The notes: a model not told the origin generated them from the sequence alone. Counted from the first letter of the stretch, positions 17,020 to 25,901 are shown. The stretch: 64,000 bases of DNA from RHKX01 sp046330415 (GCA_046330415.1 JAXLSW010000019.1:1-64000), one strand, 5' to 3'. Numbers and translations are program-made.

Positions 17020-18873
17020 CTACGGGAGCTTCGTCTCCTGGATCGTCAGCTGCCCCTCGCTGCGCGTCACCGCCAGCGTCTTCTTGGGCACGCCGTCCTC
17101 GCTGATCGTGAACGTGCTCGCGTCGCCGAGCGGCGACGCAGCGCTCGCCCGGATCACCTTGTCCTCGTCGAAGGACAGCGTCGTCATGTTGTCGACGTCG
17201 CCGCCGCGTGCCGTGGTCGTCTCCACCCAGCGCGGCTCGCGGTCGCGGAAGTCCTCCCAGACGTATCCGAGCAGCGGGTCGCTCTGGCCGCGGGTGAGCG
17301 AGCGCTGCAGCGGCGCCGTGCTCTCGTTGAAGACCTGGACCTGGCTGGGACCGTTGAACAGCCGGACGCCGTCGGTCGCCTCCTGCGCGCCCCAGTCGGG
17401 GCCGAACTGCAGGTAGCTGGTGTAGGTGTGCTCGCTCGTGGAGCGCAGCATGTCGGCGACCACCAGCGCGCTGCCGGGCTTGTAGAGAAGCAGCCGGTTG
17501 TGCGTCACGCCCTGCGCGGCCACGGTTGGGTTCGTCGCCAGCAGCGCGTACCAGCCCGCGCCCTGGCCGGCGGCGATGTAGCCGCTGCCGTATGCGTGTG
17601 CGTCGTCGCGGGGGAAGTCCTGGCCGTCGACGGTGACGACGCTGTGCGCGGGCGAGGAGACGGCGTACATGTAGGGCGTCCCGAAGTCCTTGTCGGGGAT
17701 GCCGCTGTCGGAGACGATCCGGCTGCCGTCGTCGTAGAGGTCGAAGCTGAGGTCGTCGGAGTGGCGGTGGACGGAGGAGTGGTAGCCGAACAGGAACGAG
17801 AGGTAGTTCTTCTTCTTGCTCGGCTTGACGAAGGCGATGCCGCTGCCGCCCAGCACGCGCATGCCCTGCTGGGTCCGGTTGATCGACTGCGCGAAGCGGT
17901 CGGCCTTGTCCTGGTAGGAGTCGCCGTTCTGCAGCGTCCGCTGGTCGGGCATCGTCATCCAGGCGGCGGTGTCCTTCATCGTCGGCAGGATCTCGTTCAG
18001 GAACGGCTTCTTCCCCTTGATCACCTCGAGGTAGCGCTCGATCGCTGAGATCGTCAGGAACTGGTAGGTGCTCGAGTGCTCCAGCCACATGCCCTCGCCG
18101 GGGAGCACGTGGTGCTGGACGTTGCCGGCGAAGCGGCGCTCGCCGCGGTTGCGCGCCTTCGTGGCGCCGGGCAGGAAGCGCATCTGGCGGCCGCTGAAGA
18201 TCAGGCCGAGGTCCATGAAGAGGCCGCGGTTGGTGTCCGAGTAGCGATCGCGATCGCCGAGGAAGCGGATGTGCTGCTCGACTGAGCCGAGCAGGGTGCG
18301 GGCGAGCTTTCCCTGCTTGAGGAGGCCCTCGCAGGCTGCGGCGCGGGTGCCGTAGGCGATGTAGGGGGCGCGATCGCCGGCGACCTTGTCGAACCAGGTC
18401 CGCGGCGTCGTCGGCCTCTTCAGCGGGTTGTTCTTGACCCAGTCGACGAAGATCCGCTTCGCCTCCTTGAGCGCCCCGCGATCGCCGTTCTCGCGGTAGG
18501 CGTAGAAGAGGATGTCGAGGTAGCGGAGGTCGTGCAGGCGAGCCTGGAAGGCGAGCGATCCCTGCGGGTTGTAGGCCCAGTTCATGTTGCGGCCGATGTG
18601 GACTTCTGTCCCCTCGAGGCTGAAGCGCCCCTGCTTGGCGGCGGCGATCTCGTCGGGATCGGCGGGGCGCGCCACGCGAACCGCGTACTTCGGGGGACAG
18701 GGCTGGTTGAGGAGCTTCTTGACGGCGCCCTTGGGCACGCGGCTGACCGCGCCCGCCGGCTGCACCGGTACCAGCAGCAGGAGCAGGGAGAGCGCCATCG
18801 CGAGCAGCGCGACGACACCGGCTACGTGCCCGGCTCCCCCCTGCCTGGAGGTGTCCCGTGCCATCGAATGCAT
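17020..18873 (-). CDS. Heparinase II/III-family polysaccharide lyase-like protein, exported
   Basis: 617 residues. The N-terminus has a signal-type hydrophobic stretch (VVALLAMALSLLLLLVPVQPAGA). Next is an alpha/alpha-barrel domain (NWAYNPQGSLAFQARLHDLRYLDILFYAY; EHSSTYQFLTISAIERYLEV) and then the heparinase II/III beta-sandwich, whose characteristic motif is HRHSDDLSFDLYDDGSRIVSDSG. The conserved Tyr and His of these lyases are therefore plausibly present. It likely cleaves a uronic-acid-containing polysaccharide outside the cell; substrate unknown. The ATG at 18873 was chosen over a longer frame (to 19188), which would antiparallel the divergent gene and add a non-family leader. A second ATG lies three codons in. 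Confidence 0.82.
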   Translation of the reverse strand: MHSMARDTSRQGGAGHVAGVVALLAMALSLLLLLVPVQPAGAVSRVPKGAVKKLLNQPCPPKYAVRVARPADPDEIAAAKQGRFSLEGTEVHIGRNMNWAYNPQGSLAFQARLHDLRYLDILFYAYRENGDRGALKEAKRIFVDWVKNNPLKRPTTPRTWFDKVAGDRAPYIAYGTRAAACEGLLKQGKLARTLLGSVEQHIRFLGDRDRYSDTNRGLFMDLGLIFSGRQMRFLPGATKARNRGERRFAGNVQHHVLPGEGMWLEHSSTYQFLTISAIERYLEVIKGKKPFLNEILPTMKDTAAWMTMPDQRTLQNGDSYQDKADRFAQSINRTQQGMRVLGGSGIAFVKPSKKKNYLSFLFGYHSSVHRHSDDLSFDLYDDGSRIVSDSGIPDKDFGTPYMYAVSSPAHSVVTVDGQDFPRDDAHAYGSGYIAAGQGAGWYALLATNPTVAAQGVTHNRLLLYKPGSALVVADMLRSTSEHTYTSYLQFGPDWGAQEATDGVRLFNGPSQVQVFNESTAPLQRSLTRGQSDPLLGYVWEDFRDREPRWVETTTARGGDVDNMTTLSFDEDKVIRASAASPLGDASTFTISEDGVPKKTLAVTRSEGQLTIQETKLP

Positions 18874-18958
18874 GCTAGGAACCTTGAACCCGCGCCCCCG
18901 GCGGCAGTTGCGGCTCGCACGACATCGCCCGCATCCCGGTTTCGGGACACTGCTGCGG

Positions 18959-19516
18959 ATGAGTGGCGCAGGCGAGACGTCGGGCGAGGGTGCCGGGGAG
19001 ACGACCGGCGACGCCGCCGCGACCTCGCCGCCGGAGGACGCGGGCCCGCCCTCCGTGTCGCGGCGGGCGATCGCGCGCGTCCGCGCGGAGCTCTCCTCGC
19101 GGCTCACCCCGGAGCGGACGCGGAACGCGACCCTGACCGAGCGGTTGACGGTCGGCCGCCTCTCCTGGGAGACCTGCGTGCGGCTCAACCGCTACCTCGA
19201 GTTCTTCGGGCGCGTGACGACGGTGATCTACGCGGCCTTCGTCGTCACCGTCGTCTTCGGGGTCAACTGGAAGGACATGGTCGAGACCACCTTCAACTCC
19301 GGAGCGCCGGTCCGCGGTGCGATCGCGCTGGCGGTCATCCTCGTCACCCTCTTCTTCGTCGCCCTCCACTCGATGATCGGGTGGGGACGCTGGCGCCTGC
19401 AGCGCGAGCTCTGGCGTCGCGACGTCGCGGCGGCGGTGGGGGAGACGGGCGAGGCGACGCCGGGTGGGGCCGGCGGGGGCGACGTCTCGCGGACGCCTCC
19501 CGCCCATCGGCCATGA
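18959..19516 (+). CDS. Small membrane protein of unknown function
   Basis: 185 residues. I do not recognise the family. The first 45 residues are acidic and low-complexity (Gly, Glu, Ala, Thr, Pro). A basic amphipathic stretch follows, then two membrane spans (VTTVIYAAFVVTVVFGVNW and IALAVILVTLFFVALHSMIGW), and a Gly/Ala-rich C-terminus. It ends 7 bp before the flavin monooxygenase ATG, suggesting co-transcription. The ATG at 18959 leaves 85 bp to the divergent heparinase gene. Confidence 0.65.
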   Translation: MSGAGETSGEGAGETTGDAAATSPPEDAGPPSVSRRAIARVRAELSSRLTPERTRNATLTERLTVGRLSWETCVRLNRYLEFFGRVTTVIYAAFVVTVVFGVNWKDMVETTFNSGAPVRGAIALAVILVTLFFVALHSMIGWGRWRLQRELWRRDVAAAVGETGEATPGGAGGGDVSRTPPAHRP

Positions 19517-19523
19517 TGTGACG

Positions 19524-21092
19524 ATGCCGACGGGCAACGGGACCGTCACGACCTCCGCGAACGGCGCCTCCGCCGCCGGGGGTCCAGGGCGGCCCGAGCA
19601 CCACGACGTGATCGTCGTGGGCGCCGGGATCTCGGGGATCGGGATGGCCTGCCGGATCCGGACCGAGTGCCCCGGGAAGTCGATCGCCATCCTCGAGGCC
19701 CGCGACGCGATCGGCGGCACCTGGGACCTCTTCCGCTATCCCGGCATCCGCTCCGACTCCGACATGTTCACGCTGGGCTACAACTTCCGGCCCTGGCAGG
19801 AGGCGCGGGCGATCGCCGACGGCCCCTCGATCCGCAGCTACGTGAGCGAGACCGCGGCCGCCTACGGCGTCGACGGTCTCATCCGCTTCGGCCATCGCGT
19901 CACGCGCGTGGAGTGGTCGACGCCGGAGGCGCGCTGGACGCTCCACGTCGAGCTCGCGGGCGGCGGCACCGAGACGCTCACCTGCTCCTTCCTCGCGGCA
20001 TCGACCGGCTACTTCGACTACGAGAACCCCTACTCGCCCGAGTTCCCCGGCGCCGAGCGCTTCCAGGGGCCGATCGTCCACCCGCAGCTCTGGCCTGATG
20101 ACCTCGAGTGGGAGGGCAAGCGGATCGTCGTCATCGGCAGCGGCGCGACCGCGGTGACACTCGTCCCGGCGATGGCGGCGAGGGCCGCGCACGTGACGCT
20201 GCTGCAGCGCTCCCCGACCTACGTCGTCACCAGGCCCGCGGTCGACCCGCTCGCGGTCGCGCTGCGCAAGCGCCTGCCGGGGCGGTTCGTCTACCCGTTC
20301 ATGCGCTGGTGGAACGCGCTGCTGATGGTGGCGTCCTTCAACCTGATGCGCCGTTTCCCGAACCGGGCCCGCGCGTTCCTGCGCCATTGGGTGGAGCCGG
20401 AGGTTCCCGAGGGCGTCGACTTCGATCGCCACTTCAGCCCGCGGTACGACCCGTGGGATCAGCGGCTCTGCCTCGTTCCCGACTCCGACCTGTTCAAGGC
20501 GCTCGGCGACGGCTCCGCGTCGATGGTCACCGACACGATCGAGACCTTCACCGAGAGCGGGATCCTGCTCGCCTCCGGCGAGGAGCTCAAGGCCGACGTG
20601 ATCGTCACCGCCACCGGCCTCAACCTGCAGATGTTCGGCGGCGCCGAGATCGCCGTCGACGGCGCAGACGTCGACATGGCCGACACCGTCAGCTACAAGG
20701 GGATGATGTTCAGCGGTATCCCCAACCTGGTGATGACGATGGGCTACACGAACGCCTCCTGGACCCTGAAGGCGGACCTCGTCAGCGAGTACTTCTGCCG
20801 CCTGATCCAGCACCTCGACGCGACCGGGCTGCGGCAGTGGACGCCCCAGGAGCCGCCGCCCTCGGTCGCGCGCGAGCCGTTCCTCGACCTCAAGGCCGGC
20901 TACGTGCTGCGCACGATCGACATCCTCCCCAAGCAGGGGGCGAGGACGCCCTGGCGGCTGCGGCAGAACTACCCGATCGATGTGCTGCAGCTGCGGCACG
21001 GCAACGTCGTCGACGAGGGCATCGTGTTCTCGAACCCGCACCTGCCCGCGGGAGCGGTGGCGCCCTCCGCGGCCGTGCCCGCGGTGGCCTGA
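19524..21092 (+). CDS. Type I Baeyer-Villiger flavin monooxygenase (EthA-like)
   Basis: 522 residues. The FAD site is VVGAGISGIGMACRI and the NADPH site is VIGSGATAVTLVPAM. Between them lies FQGPIVHPQLWP, an exact match to the type I BVMO fingerprint FxGxxxHxxxWP. Mid-protein blocks (GGTWDLFRYPGIRSDSDMFTLGY) match EthA, the actinobacterial monooxygenase that oxidises ketones and thioamides. The reaction is insertion of oxygen next to a carbonyl to give an ester, with NADPH. ATG at 19524 follows the upstream gene by 7 bp. The downstream PPOX-family gene starts 21 bp later, so an operon is likely. Confidence 0.95.
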   Translation: MPTGNGTVTTSANGASAAGGPGRPEHHDVIVVGAGISGIGMACRIRTECPGKSIAILEARDAIGGTWDLFRYPGIRSDSDMFTLGYNFRPWQEARAIADGPSIRSYVSETAAAYGVDGLIRFGHRVTRVEWSTPEARWTLHVELAGGGTETLTCSFLAASTGYFDYENPYSPEFPGAERFQGPIVHPQLWPDDLEWEGKRIVVIGSGATAVTLVPAMAARAAHVTLLQRSPTYVVTRPAVDPLAVALRKRLPGRFVYPFMRWWNALLMVASFNLMRRFPNRARAFLRHWVEPEVPEGVDFDRHFSPRYDPWDQRLCLVPDSDLFKALGDGSASMVTDTIETFTESGILLASGEELKADVIVTATGLNLQMFGGAEIAVDGADVDMADTVSYKGMMFSGIPNLVMTMGYTNASWTLKADLVSEYFCRLIQHLDATGLRQWTPQEPPPSVAREPFLDLKAGYVLRTIDILPKQGARTPWRLRQNYPIDVLQLRHGNVVDEGIVFSNPHLPAGAVAPSAAVPAVA

Positions 21093-21113
21093 CGGCCGGG
21101 ACGGGCTTCGCTG

Positions 21114-21716
21114 ATGGCGACCGTCTTCGACGAGATCACCGACCACCACCGCGAGTGGATCGCCAAGCAGGCGCTGTTCTTCGTCGCGACGGCGCCGCTG
21201 GCGGAGGAGGGTCGCGTGAACGTCTCGCCCAAGGGGCCGATCGGCTCGCTCGCCGTGCTCGGACCCCGTCGCGTCGCCTATCTCGACGCGCACGGAAGCG
21301 GCGCCGAGACGATCGCCCACCTGCGCGAGAACGGACGCATCTGCGTGATGCTCTGCGCCTTCGACGGACCGCCGCGGATCCTCCGCTTCCACGGCCGCGG
21401 CGAGGCGGTGCTCAACGACGATCCCCGCTACGAGGAGCTCTACGGCTCCGCCGACTTCGCCGACGTCTCGATCCCCGAGTCGCGCCGCTCGATCGTCGTC
21501 GTCGACGTCGAGCGCATCTCCGACTCCTGCGGCTACGGCGTGCCGCTGATGAGCATGGAGGGCCACCGCGACCATCACGCCCTCAGCTCCGCCAAGCGAA
21601 TCCGGACGATGGGAAGCCCCGAGTCCGTCGAGGATTTCCGCCGCGAGCGTGGTGCCGAGAGCATCGACGGCCTCCCGGCGCTGCCGCCGCGCCGCTGGGA
21701 GCGTCCAGTCGGTTAA
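21114..21716 (+). CDS. Pyridoxamine 5'-phosphate oxidase-family flavin protein
   Basis: 200 residues with the split-barrel PPOX fold: FFVATAPLAEEGRVNVSPKG at the start, then RICVMLCAFDGPPRILRFHGRGE. The fold binds FMN or F420. The C-terminal part (SCGYGVPLM; DHHALSSAKR) is seen in a subgroup of unknown substrate, not in true PdxH. It follows the BVMO closely. The TAA stop lies inside a 9-bp tandem repeat shared with the convergent hydrolase gene. Confidence 0.85.
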   Translation: MATVFDEITDHHREWIAKQALFFVATAPLAEEGRVNVSPKGPIGSLAVLGPRRVAYLDAHGSGAETIAHLRENGRICVMLCAFDGPPRILRFHGRGEAVLNDDPRYEELYGSADFADVSIPESRRSIVVVDVERISDSCGYGVPLMSMEGHRDHHALSSAKRIRTMGSPESVEDFRRERGAESIDGLPALPPRRWERPVG

Positions 21717-21734
21717 GTCGGTTAAGTCGGTTCA
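21708..21734. repeat. Triplicated 9-bp repeat holding both stop codons
   Basis: GTCGGTTAA occurs at 21708-21716 and 21717-21725, followed by GTCGGTTCA at 21726-21734. The first unit supplies the TAA of the PPOX gene, and the third supplies the TGA of the opposite-strand hydrolase. The length is a multiple of three, so slippage would not shift either frame. Confidence 0.85.
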
Positions 21735-22538
21735 GGTGGCGACGCCCGCCGCGCTCGCCTCGAGCAGCAGCTCGGCGATCAGCACGGGTTCGTCCCAGTT
21801 GGGGGTGTGGCCGCAGCCGTCGATGATGAGGAAGCGGCTCCCGGGCGGGCGGCGCTCCGGGCGGGCGGGGGCGAGCAGACGGTCGTGCTCGCCCCAGGCG
21901 ATCGTGGTCGGGACGGTGACGCGGTCGAGGTCGGTGCAGATGTGGGTGCGCATCTCGGCGTTGGCGGCGTCGTATCCGGGCGCGTCGAGCCAGGTCTCGA
22001 TCAGCTCGCGGGCCTCCTCGGGCGGGATCAGCGCCGGGCGGGCGGCGGTGGTGCGCAGCAGCGCCTCGCGGGCGCGGCTGCTGCGCATCAGCTGCCCGAC
22101 GAACGGCTTCAGCAGCTTGGCGGCGCCGCGGGTGTTGACCGACCGCGGCCCGAGCGGGCGGCGCCACAGGCCCGCGGGGGAGATCAGGCAGAGGGAGGCG
22201 GCCTCCTCCAGCTTGGCCATCTCGATCGCCACCCAGCCGCCGAGCGAGTTGCCGGCGACGTGTGGACGCTCCACCCCGAGCTCCCCGCACAGGCGCGTCA
22301 GCGCGGCGGCGAGCGCCCACGGCGTCGGCGCCTCCCCGCCCGCGAGCACGGGCGAGTCGCCGAAGCCGGGCATGTCGACCGCGATCACGTCGCGCTCGCG
22401 CGCCAGCCGCTCGATCTGCGGGTCCCAGATGCGCAGGCTCGCGCCGAGCCCGTGGACGAGCAGCAGCGCCGGGCCGGCGCCGGGTCCCCCAGTCCGCTCG
22501 TAGACGACGCCCGCGGCCTGGCCGCGTGTCGTTCCCAT
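21732..22538 (-). CDS. Alpha/beta-fold hydrolase
   Basis: 268 residues. The oxyanion strand is LLLVHGLGASLRIWDPQIERLA, the nucleophile elbow is GNSLGG, an Asp is expected in WGEHDRLL, and the His is in DGCGHTPNWDEP. It hydrolyses an ester or a C-C bond; substrate not predictable. Lying next to the BVMO, it could open the lactone or ester produced by that enzyme, although it is on the opposite strand. Start at 22538 (MGTTRGQAAGVVYERTG) was chosen over an ATG at 22616, which would overlap the upstream lipoprotein gene. Confidence 0.88.
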   Translation of the reverse strand: MGTTRGQAAGVVYERTGGPGAGPALLLVHGLGASLRIWDPQIERLARERDVIAVDMPGFGDSPVLAGGEAPTPWALAAALTRLCGELGVERPHVAGNSLGGWVAIEMAKLEEAASLCLISPAGLWRRPLGPRSVNTRGAAKLLKPFVGQLMRSSRAREALLRTTAARPALIPPEEARELIETWLDAPGYDAANAEMRTHICTDLDRVTVPTTIAWGEHDRLLAPARPERRPPGSRFLIIDGCGHTPNWDEPVLIAELLLEASAAGVAT

Positions 22539-22575
22539 CCCCGCGCTCGCCCCGCCGCCGGGGGCGGGGTGGGGA

Positions 22576-23031
22576 TCAGTAATCGCCTGTGACCTCGAAC
22601 GCGCCACTGAGGTCACCGACGTCGGGCACGTCCCTTTGGATCACCACCCGGTACTGGCCGGGCATCAGGTCCTTCGGAAGCTTGATCTGGATCGGCGGGC
22701 CCGTCTCGCCGGGCTCGGCGATGAGGGCGATCATCGGAGTCGGGGTCGGCGGCAGCTTGACCTTGACGAAGTCCTCGCCCTCCTGACGCTCGAGCTCGAA
22801 GGCCTTGCCGTAGGTGAACTGCTCCTCGGTGCCGTTGACGACCTCCGCCTTGACGGTGTCGCCGGCCGCCGCCCGCTCGGGCTCGACGAGCACCTCGAGG
22901 CCGGCGTCGGCGGGCTGGGAGGAGTCGGTGCCATCGCCGGTGTTGTCGCCGGAGTCGCTGCCGCATGCAGCGAAGGCCAGCGCGAGCGAGAGGACGGCGA
23001 GGGGCGGGACCAGCAGGTGTCGAGCACGCAT
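22576..23031 (-). CDS. Lipoprotein with an Ig-like domain
   Basis: 151 residues. Signal peptide with lipobox AFAAC (Cys at about residue 22), then an acidic Ser/Asp/Gly linker. The mature part (LEVLVEPERAAAGDTVKAEVVNGTEEQFTYGKAFELERQEGEDFVKV, ending GQYRVVIQRDVPD) has the strand pattern of bacterial Ig-like domains found in surface lipoproteins. Function unknown. It precedes the hydrolase by 37 bp on the same strand. A GC-rich hairpin of 7-bp arms lies in that gap. Confidence 0.75.
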   Translation of the reverse strand: MRARHLLVPPLAVLSLALAFAACGSDSGDNTGDGTDSSQPADAGLEVLVEPERAAAGDTVKAEVVNGTEEQFTYGKAFELERQEGEDFVKVKLPPTPTPMIALIAEPGETGPPIQIKLPKDLMPGQYRVVIQRDVPDVGDLSGAFEVTGDY

Positions 23032-23099
23032 GGGCGCATTATGTACTCGAGCTCGGCCTGGGCCGGCCGTCCCGAGGCACGGAAGCTCTCCCCCAGCGC

Positions 23100-23149
23100 G
23101 CCGAACGTACGGGAATGAGCGCTATGGCGACCCACAACGTACGTTCGAG
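23100..23149. repeat. 50-bp palindromic element, copy 2
   Basis: Aligns without gaps to the copy at 1119-1168: left arm GCCGAACGTACGG identical, 24-bp interior 15/24 identical, right arm CGTACGTTCG conserved. The two end bases of the right arm differ. It lies in the 242-bp gap between the divergent lipoprotein and the GT-C-like membrane protein. Confidence 0.75.
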
Positions 23150-23206
23150 GAGGAGGTGGGTGCGTGGGGTGGGCGGCATCCCCGTTCCTTTCGACCGGAG
23201 CCTGAT

Positions 23207-23240
23207 CTCCCCCGAGTACCCCTGAGTACTCGGGCGGGAG
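23207..23240. promoter_or_regulatory. Long hairpin upstream of the membrane protein gene
   Basis: Perfect 9-bp arms CCCGAGTAC (23211-23219) and GTACTCGGG (23226-23234) with a 6-base loop. After a one-base bulge the stem continues with CTCC and GGAG. It ends 33 bp before the downstream start. Terminator, attenuator or operator are all possible. Confidence 0.5.
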
Positions 23241-23273
23241 ACGGACACCCCCCACCGCTCGCCCGCGCCGTTC

Positions 23274-25013
23274 ATGATGCGCTCGATGGGATCCCTCCGG
23301 CCCGCCCCCGCGTTGCTCCTGGCCGCGCTCCTCTGCGCGCTTGCCGCGGTCTGCTCGCCGCTGGCCCTCGCTCCCGCCGCGGCAGGGGCGGAGGAGAACC
23401 CCGCTCATCAGCCGCCGTTCGGGGACGAGCCGCTTGCGCCGCTGCACGCGGTCGATGATCCCGACCGGGTGCCGCCCGGCTTCGAGCTCAGCGCCGGGGA
23501 GGCCATCGCGATCGCCGACACCGCCGAGGCGGTCGTCGCCGAGCGCGAGGAGAGCCCGGGCATGGAGCCGCGCGCCTCCACCCGCGGGGACGACCGCTGG
23601 CAGATCGATTACTTCCTCCACCGCACGGACGTTGCCCAGGCGGTGATCGACGACCGCACGGGCGAGGTGATCGAGTCGTGGCGCAACCAGCAGGTCGAGG
23701 TCAAGCTCGCCCGTGGCTACGAGGACGCGGTCGCCGGCAACGTCAACGAGTGGTACGTCTGGATCCCGCTCTGCATCCTCTTCGTGGCGCCGTTCTTCGA
23801 CCCCAAGCGCCCGTTTCGGCTGCTGCACCTCGACCTGCTGGTGCTGCTCTCGTTCTCGATCTCGCAGTTCTTCTTCAACAAGGGCGAGATCACGCTCTCG
23901 GTGCCGCTCGTCTACCCGGTGCTCGCCTACCTCTTCGTGCGCATGCTGCTCGCCGGGCTGCGGCCGCGGCGGGGGAGGGGACCGCTCGTGCCGGTGGTGC
24001 CGATCCGCTGGCTTGCGATCGCGGCAGTGGTGCTGGCGATCTTCCGGATCGGGATGAACGTCGCCGACTCGCAGGTGATCGACATCGGCTTCGCCAACGT
24101 GGTCGGCGCCGACCGGATCGCCGACGGGGAGGAGATCTACGACGGTCACTTCACTCCGCTGATCGACCGCGGCGACTCCTACGGCCCCGTCTCCTATCTT
24201 TCCTACGTCCCCTTCGAGCAGGCGCTGCCGTGGGACGGCGGGCTCGACTCGCTGCCGGCCGCGCACGCCGCGGCGATCGTCTTCGACCTGCTCGTCGCCG
24301 GGATGCTGCTGCTGGCCGGGCGCCGTCTGCGGGAGGGGAGGGAGGGCCGCGACCTCGGCGTCGCGCTGGCCTTCGCCTGGCTCGCCTACCCCTACACGCT
24401 CTACGCGCTCGACGCCAACGGCGGCAACGACGCCCTCGTCGCGGCGCTGCTCGTCGCGGCGATCATCGCGTTCACGGCTCCCGCCTGGCGGGGCCTCGTC
24501 GTCGGCCTCGCCGCCGCGACCAAGTTCGGGCCGCTCGCGGTGGCGCCCCTGCTGGCGGCGGGATCGGGGAAGCGGCGCGTGCGTTCCACCCTGATCTTCG
24601 GGGCGGTGTTCGCCGCCGTCTGGGCGGTCGTGCTGATCCCGCTGCTCCCGGGCGGCGGGTTCTCGGAGTTCTACGACCGCACCTTCGGCTACCAGGCCTC
24701 ACGCGGGTCGCCGTTCAGCATCTGGGGACTGAAACCGTCGCTGGAGCCGCTGCAGACGCTGACCCGGATCTTCCCGGTGCTCCTCGGCATCGCGCTCTAC
24801 TTCGTCCCGAAGCGGCGTGACGCGCTGCAGGCGGCGGCGCTGGGTGCGGCGATCCTGATCGCGACCCAGGTCGGCTCCCAGCACTGGTTCTACTTCTTCA
24901 TCCTCTGGTGGGCGCCCTACGTGCTGATCAACGCGTTCGGCTCCCAGGAGGAGATCGCGGGGAACTCGCTCAGGCGAGCGTCGTCCGCAGCTCGCCGAGC
25001 TGCGGGGAGCTGA
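23274..25013 (+). CDS. Polytopic membrane protein, GT-C (GT87-like) glycosyltransferase candidate
   Basis: 579 residues. A cleaved signal-like segment is followed by a 110-residue extracytoplasmic region with a PepSY-like stretch (DRWQIDYFLHRTDVAQAVIDDRTGEVIESW). Then come about ten membrane spans (WIPLCILFVAPFF; LLHLDLLVLLSFSIS; WLAIAAVVLAIFRIG; and so on). An acidic, Tyr-rich first loop (GEEIYDGHFTPLIDRGDSYGPVSYLSYVPFE) recalls the active-site loop of GT-C mannosyltransferases that use polyprenyl-phosphate sugars. The assignment rests on this layout, not on a clear family motif. Three nearby ATGs (23274, 23277, 23286) are possible. The 3' end overlaps the convergent gene by 44 bp. Confidence 0.7.
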   Translation: MMRSMGSLRPAPALLLAALLCALAAVCSPLALAPAAAGAEENPAHQPPFGDEPLAPLHAVDDPDRVPPGFELSAGEAIAIADTAEAVVAEREESPGMEPRASTRGDDRWQIDYFLHRTDVAQAVIDDRTGEVIESWRNQQVEVKLARGYEDAVAGNVNEWYVWIPLCILFVAPFFDPKRPFRLLHLDLLVLLSFSISQFFFNKGEITLSVPLVYPVLAYLFVRMLLAGLRPRRGRGPLVPVVPIRWLAIAAVVLAIFRIGMNVADSQVIDIGFANVVGADRIADGEEIYDGHFTPLIDRGDSYGPVSYLSYVPFEQALPWDGGLDSLPAAHAAAIVFDLLVAGMLLLAGRRLREGREGRDLGVALAFAWLAYPYTLYALDANGGNDALVAALLVAAIIAFTAPAWRGLVVGLAAATKFGPLAVAPLLAAGSGKRRVRSTLIFGAVFAAVWAVVLIPLLPGGGFSEFYDRTFGYQASRGSPFSIWGLKPSLEPLQTLTRIFPVLLGIALYFVPKRRDALQAAALGAAILIATQVGSQHWFYFFILWWAPYVLINAFGSQEEIAGNSLRRASSAARRAAGS

Positions 25014-25812
25014 CGACGAGCTCGTCGCCAGCCTGCAACCAGATCCGCGGATCGCGGGTGGAGCCGACACCGGCCGGGGTCCCCGTCGAGACGATGTCGC
25101 CGGGGACGAGCGTCATCAGCGAGGAGAGGTGGGCGACGAGGTCGGCGACGCCGAAGATCAGGTGCTCGGTGCTCGAGTCCTGCATGCGCTCGCCGTTGAG
25201 GTCGAGGGCGATCCCGATGGCGGCGGGATCGCCGGCCTCGTCGGGGGTGACGAGCTCCGGCCCGCACGGGGCCGATCCGTCGAAGACCTTGCCTGGGATC
25301 CACTGCGGCGTCTGGAACTGGAGGTCGCGGGCCGAGAGGTCGTTGAGCAGCGTGTAGCCGGCGACGTGGTCGAGCGCGTCGCCGGCGGCGACGTCCTTGG
25401 CGGGGCGGCCGATCACGAAGGCGACCTCGGCCTCGAAGTCGACCTTGGTGGATGAACCGGGGAGGGGGACCGTGGCGCCGTCGGGCACCAGCGCGTTGGC
25501 GAACTTCGCGAAGAAGGTGGGGACGGGAGGCGCCTCGATGTTCGCCTCGGCCGCGTGGTCGGCGTAGTTGAGGCCGATGCAGATGATCTTCTGCGGGTTC
25601 GGGATCGGCGGCAGGAGCTCCGCGTCGGCGACGGTGAGCGTCGGGGCGGCGTCGGCGGTGGCCTCGGCGACGAGGTCGAGCGGTCCGGCGCCGAGCAGCC
25701 CGCGCAGGCTCTCGGGTCCCTCCCCGATCGCGTCGGCGACGTCGATCAGCCCCCCGTCGCGGACGACGGCCGCGCGATCGCCGCGCTCGGATCGGTAGGA
25801 GACCAGCCGCAT
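24970..25812 (-). CDS. Fumarylacetoacetate hydrolase-family protein
   Basis: 280 residues. After a short N-terminal domain, the FAH fold is clear: KIICIGLNYADHAAEANIEAP, FFAKFANALVPDGATVPLP, VDFEAEVAFVIGR (two metal-binding acidic residues), LLNDLSARDLQFQ, GKVFDGSAPCGPELV, and PGDIVSTGTPAGVG. Members hydrolyse or decarboxylate and isomerise acylpyruvates in aromatic catabolism. The substrate cannot be told. The ATG at 25812 (MRLVSYRSE) is preferred to an upstream in-frame ATG at 25857. Confidence 0.92.
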   Translation of the reverse strand: MRLVSYRSERGDRAAVVRDGGLIDVADAIGEGPESLRGLLGAGPLDLVAEATADAAPTLTVADAELLPPIPNPQKIICIGLNYADHAAEANIEAPPVPTFFAKFANALVPDGATVPLPGSSTKVDFEAEVAFVIGRPAKDVAAGDALDHVAGYTLLNDLSARDLQFQTPQWIPGKVFDGSAPCGPELVTPDEAGDPAAIGIALDLNGERMQDSSTEHLIFGVADLVAHLSSLMTLVPGDIVSTGTPAGVGSTRDPRIWLQAGDELVVSSPQLGELRTTLA

Positions 25813-25901
25813 GGGCCGCAGCCTAGTCGTCCGAGCCATGTCGGCCACGGTCGGCATGCCATAATCGCCGCCCCCCGGGAGCTCAGGCGCCCGGTCTCTG
25901 T

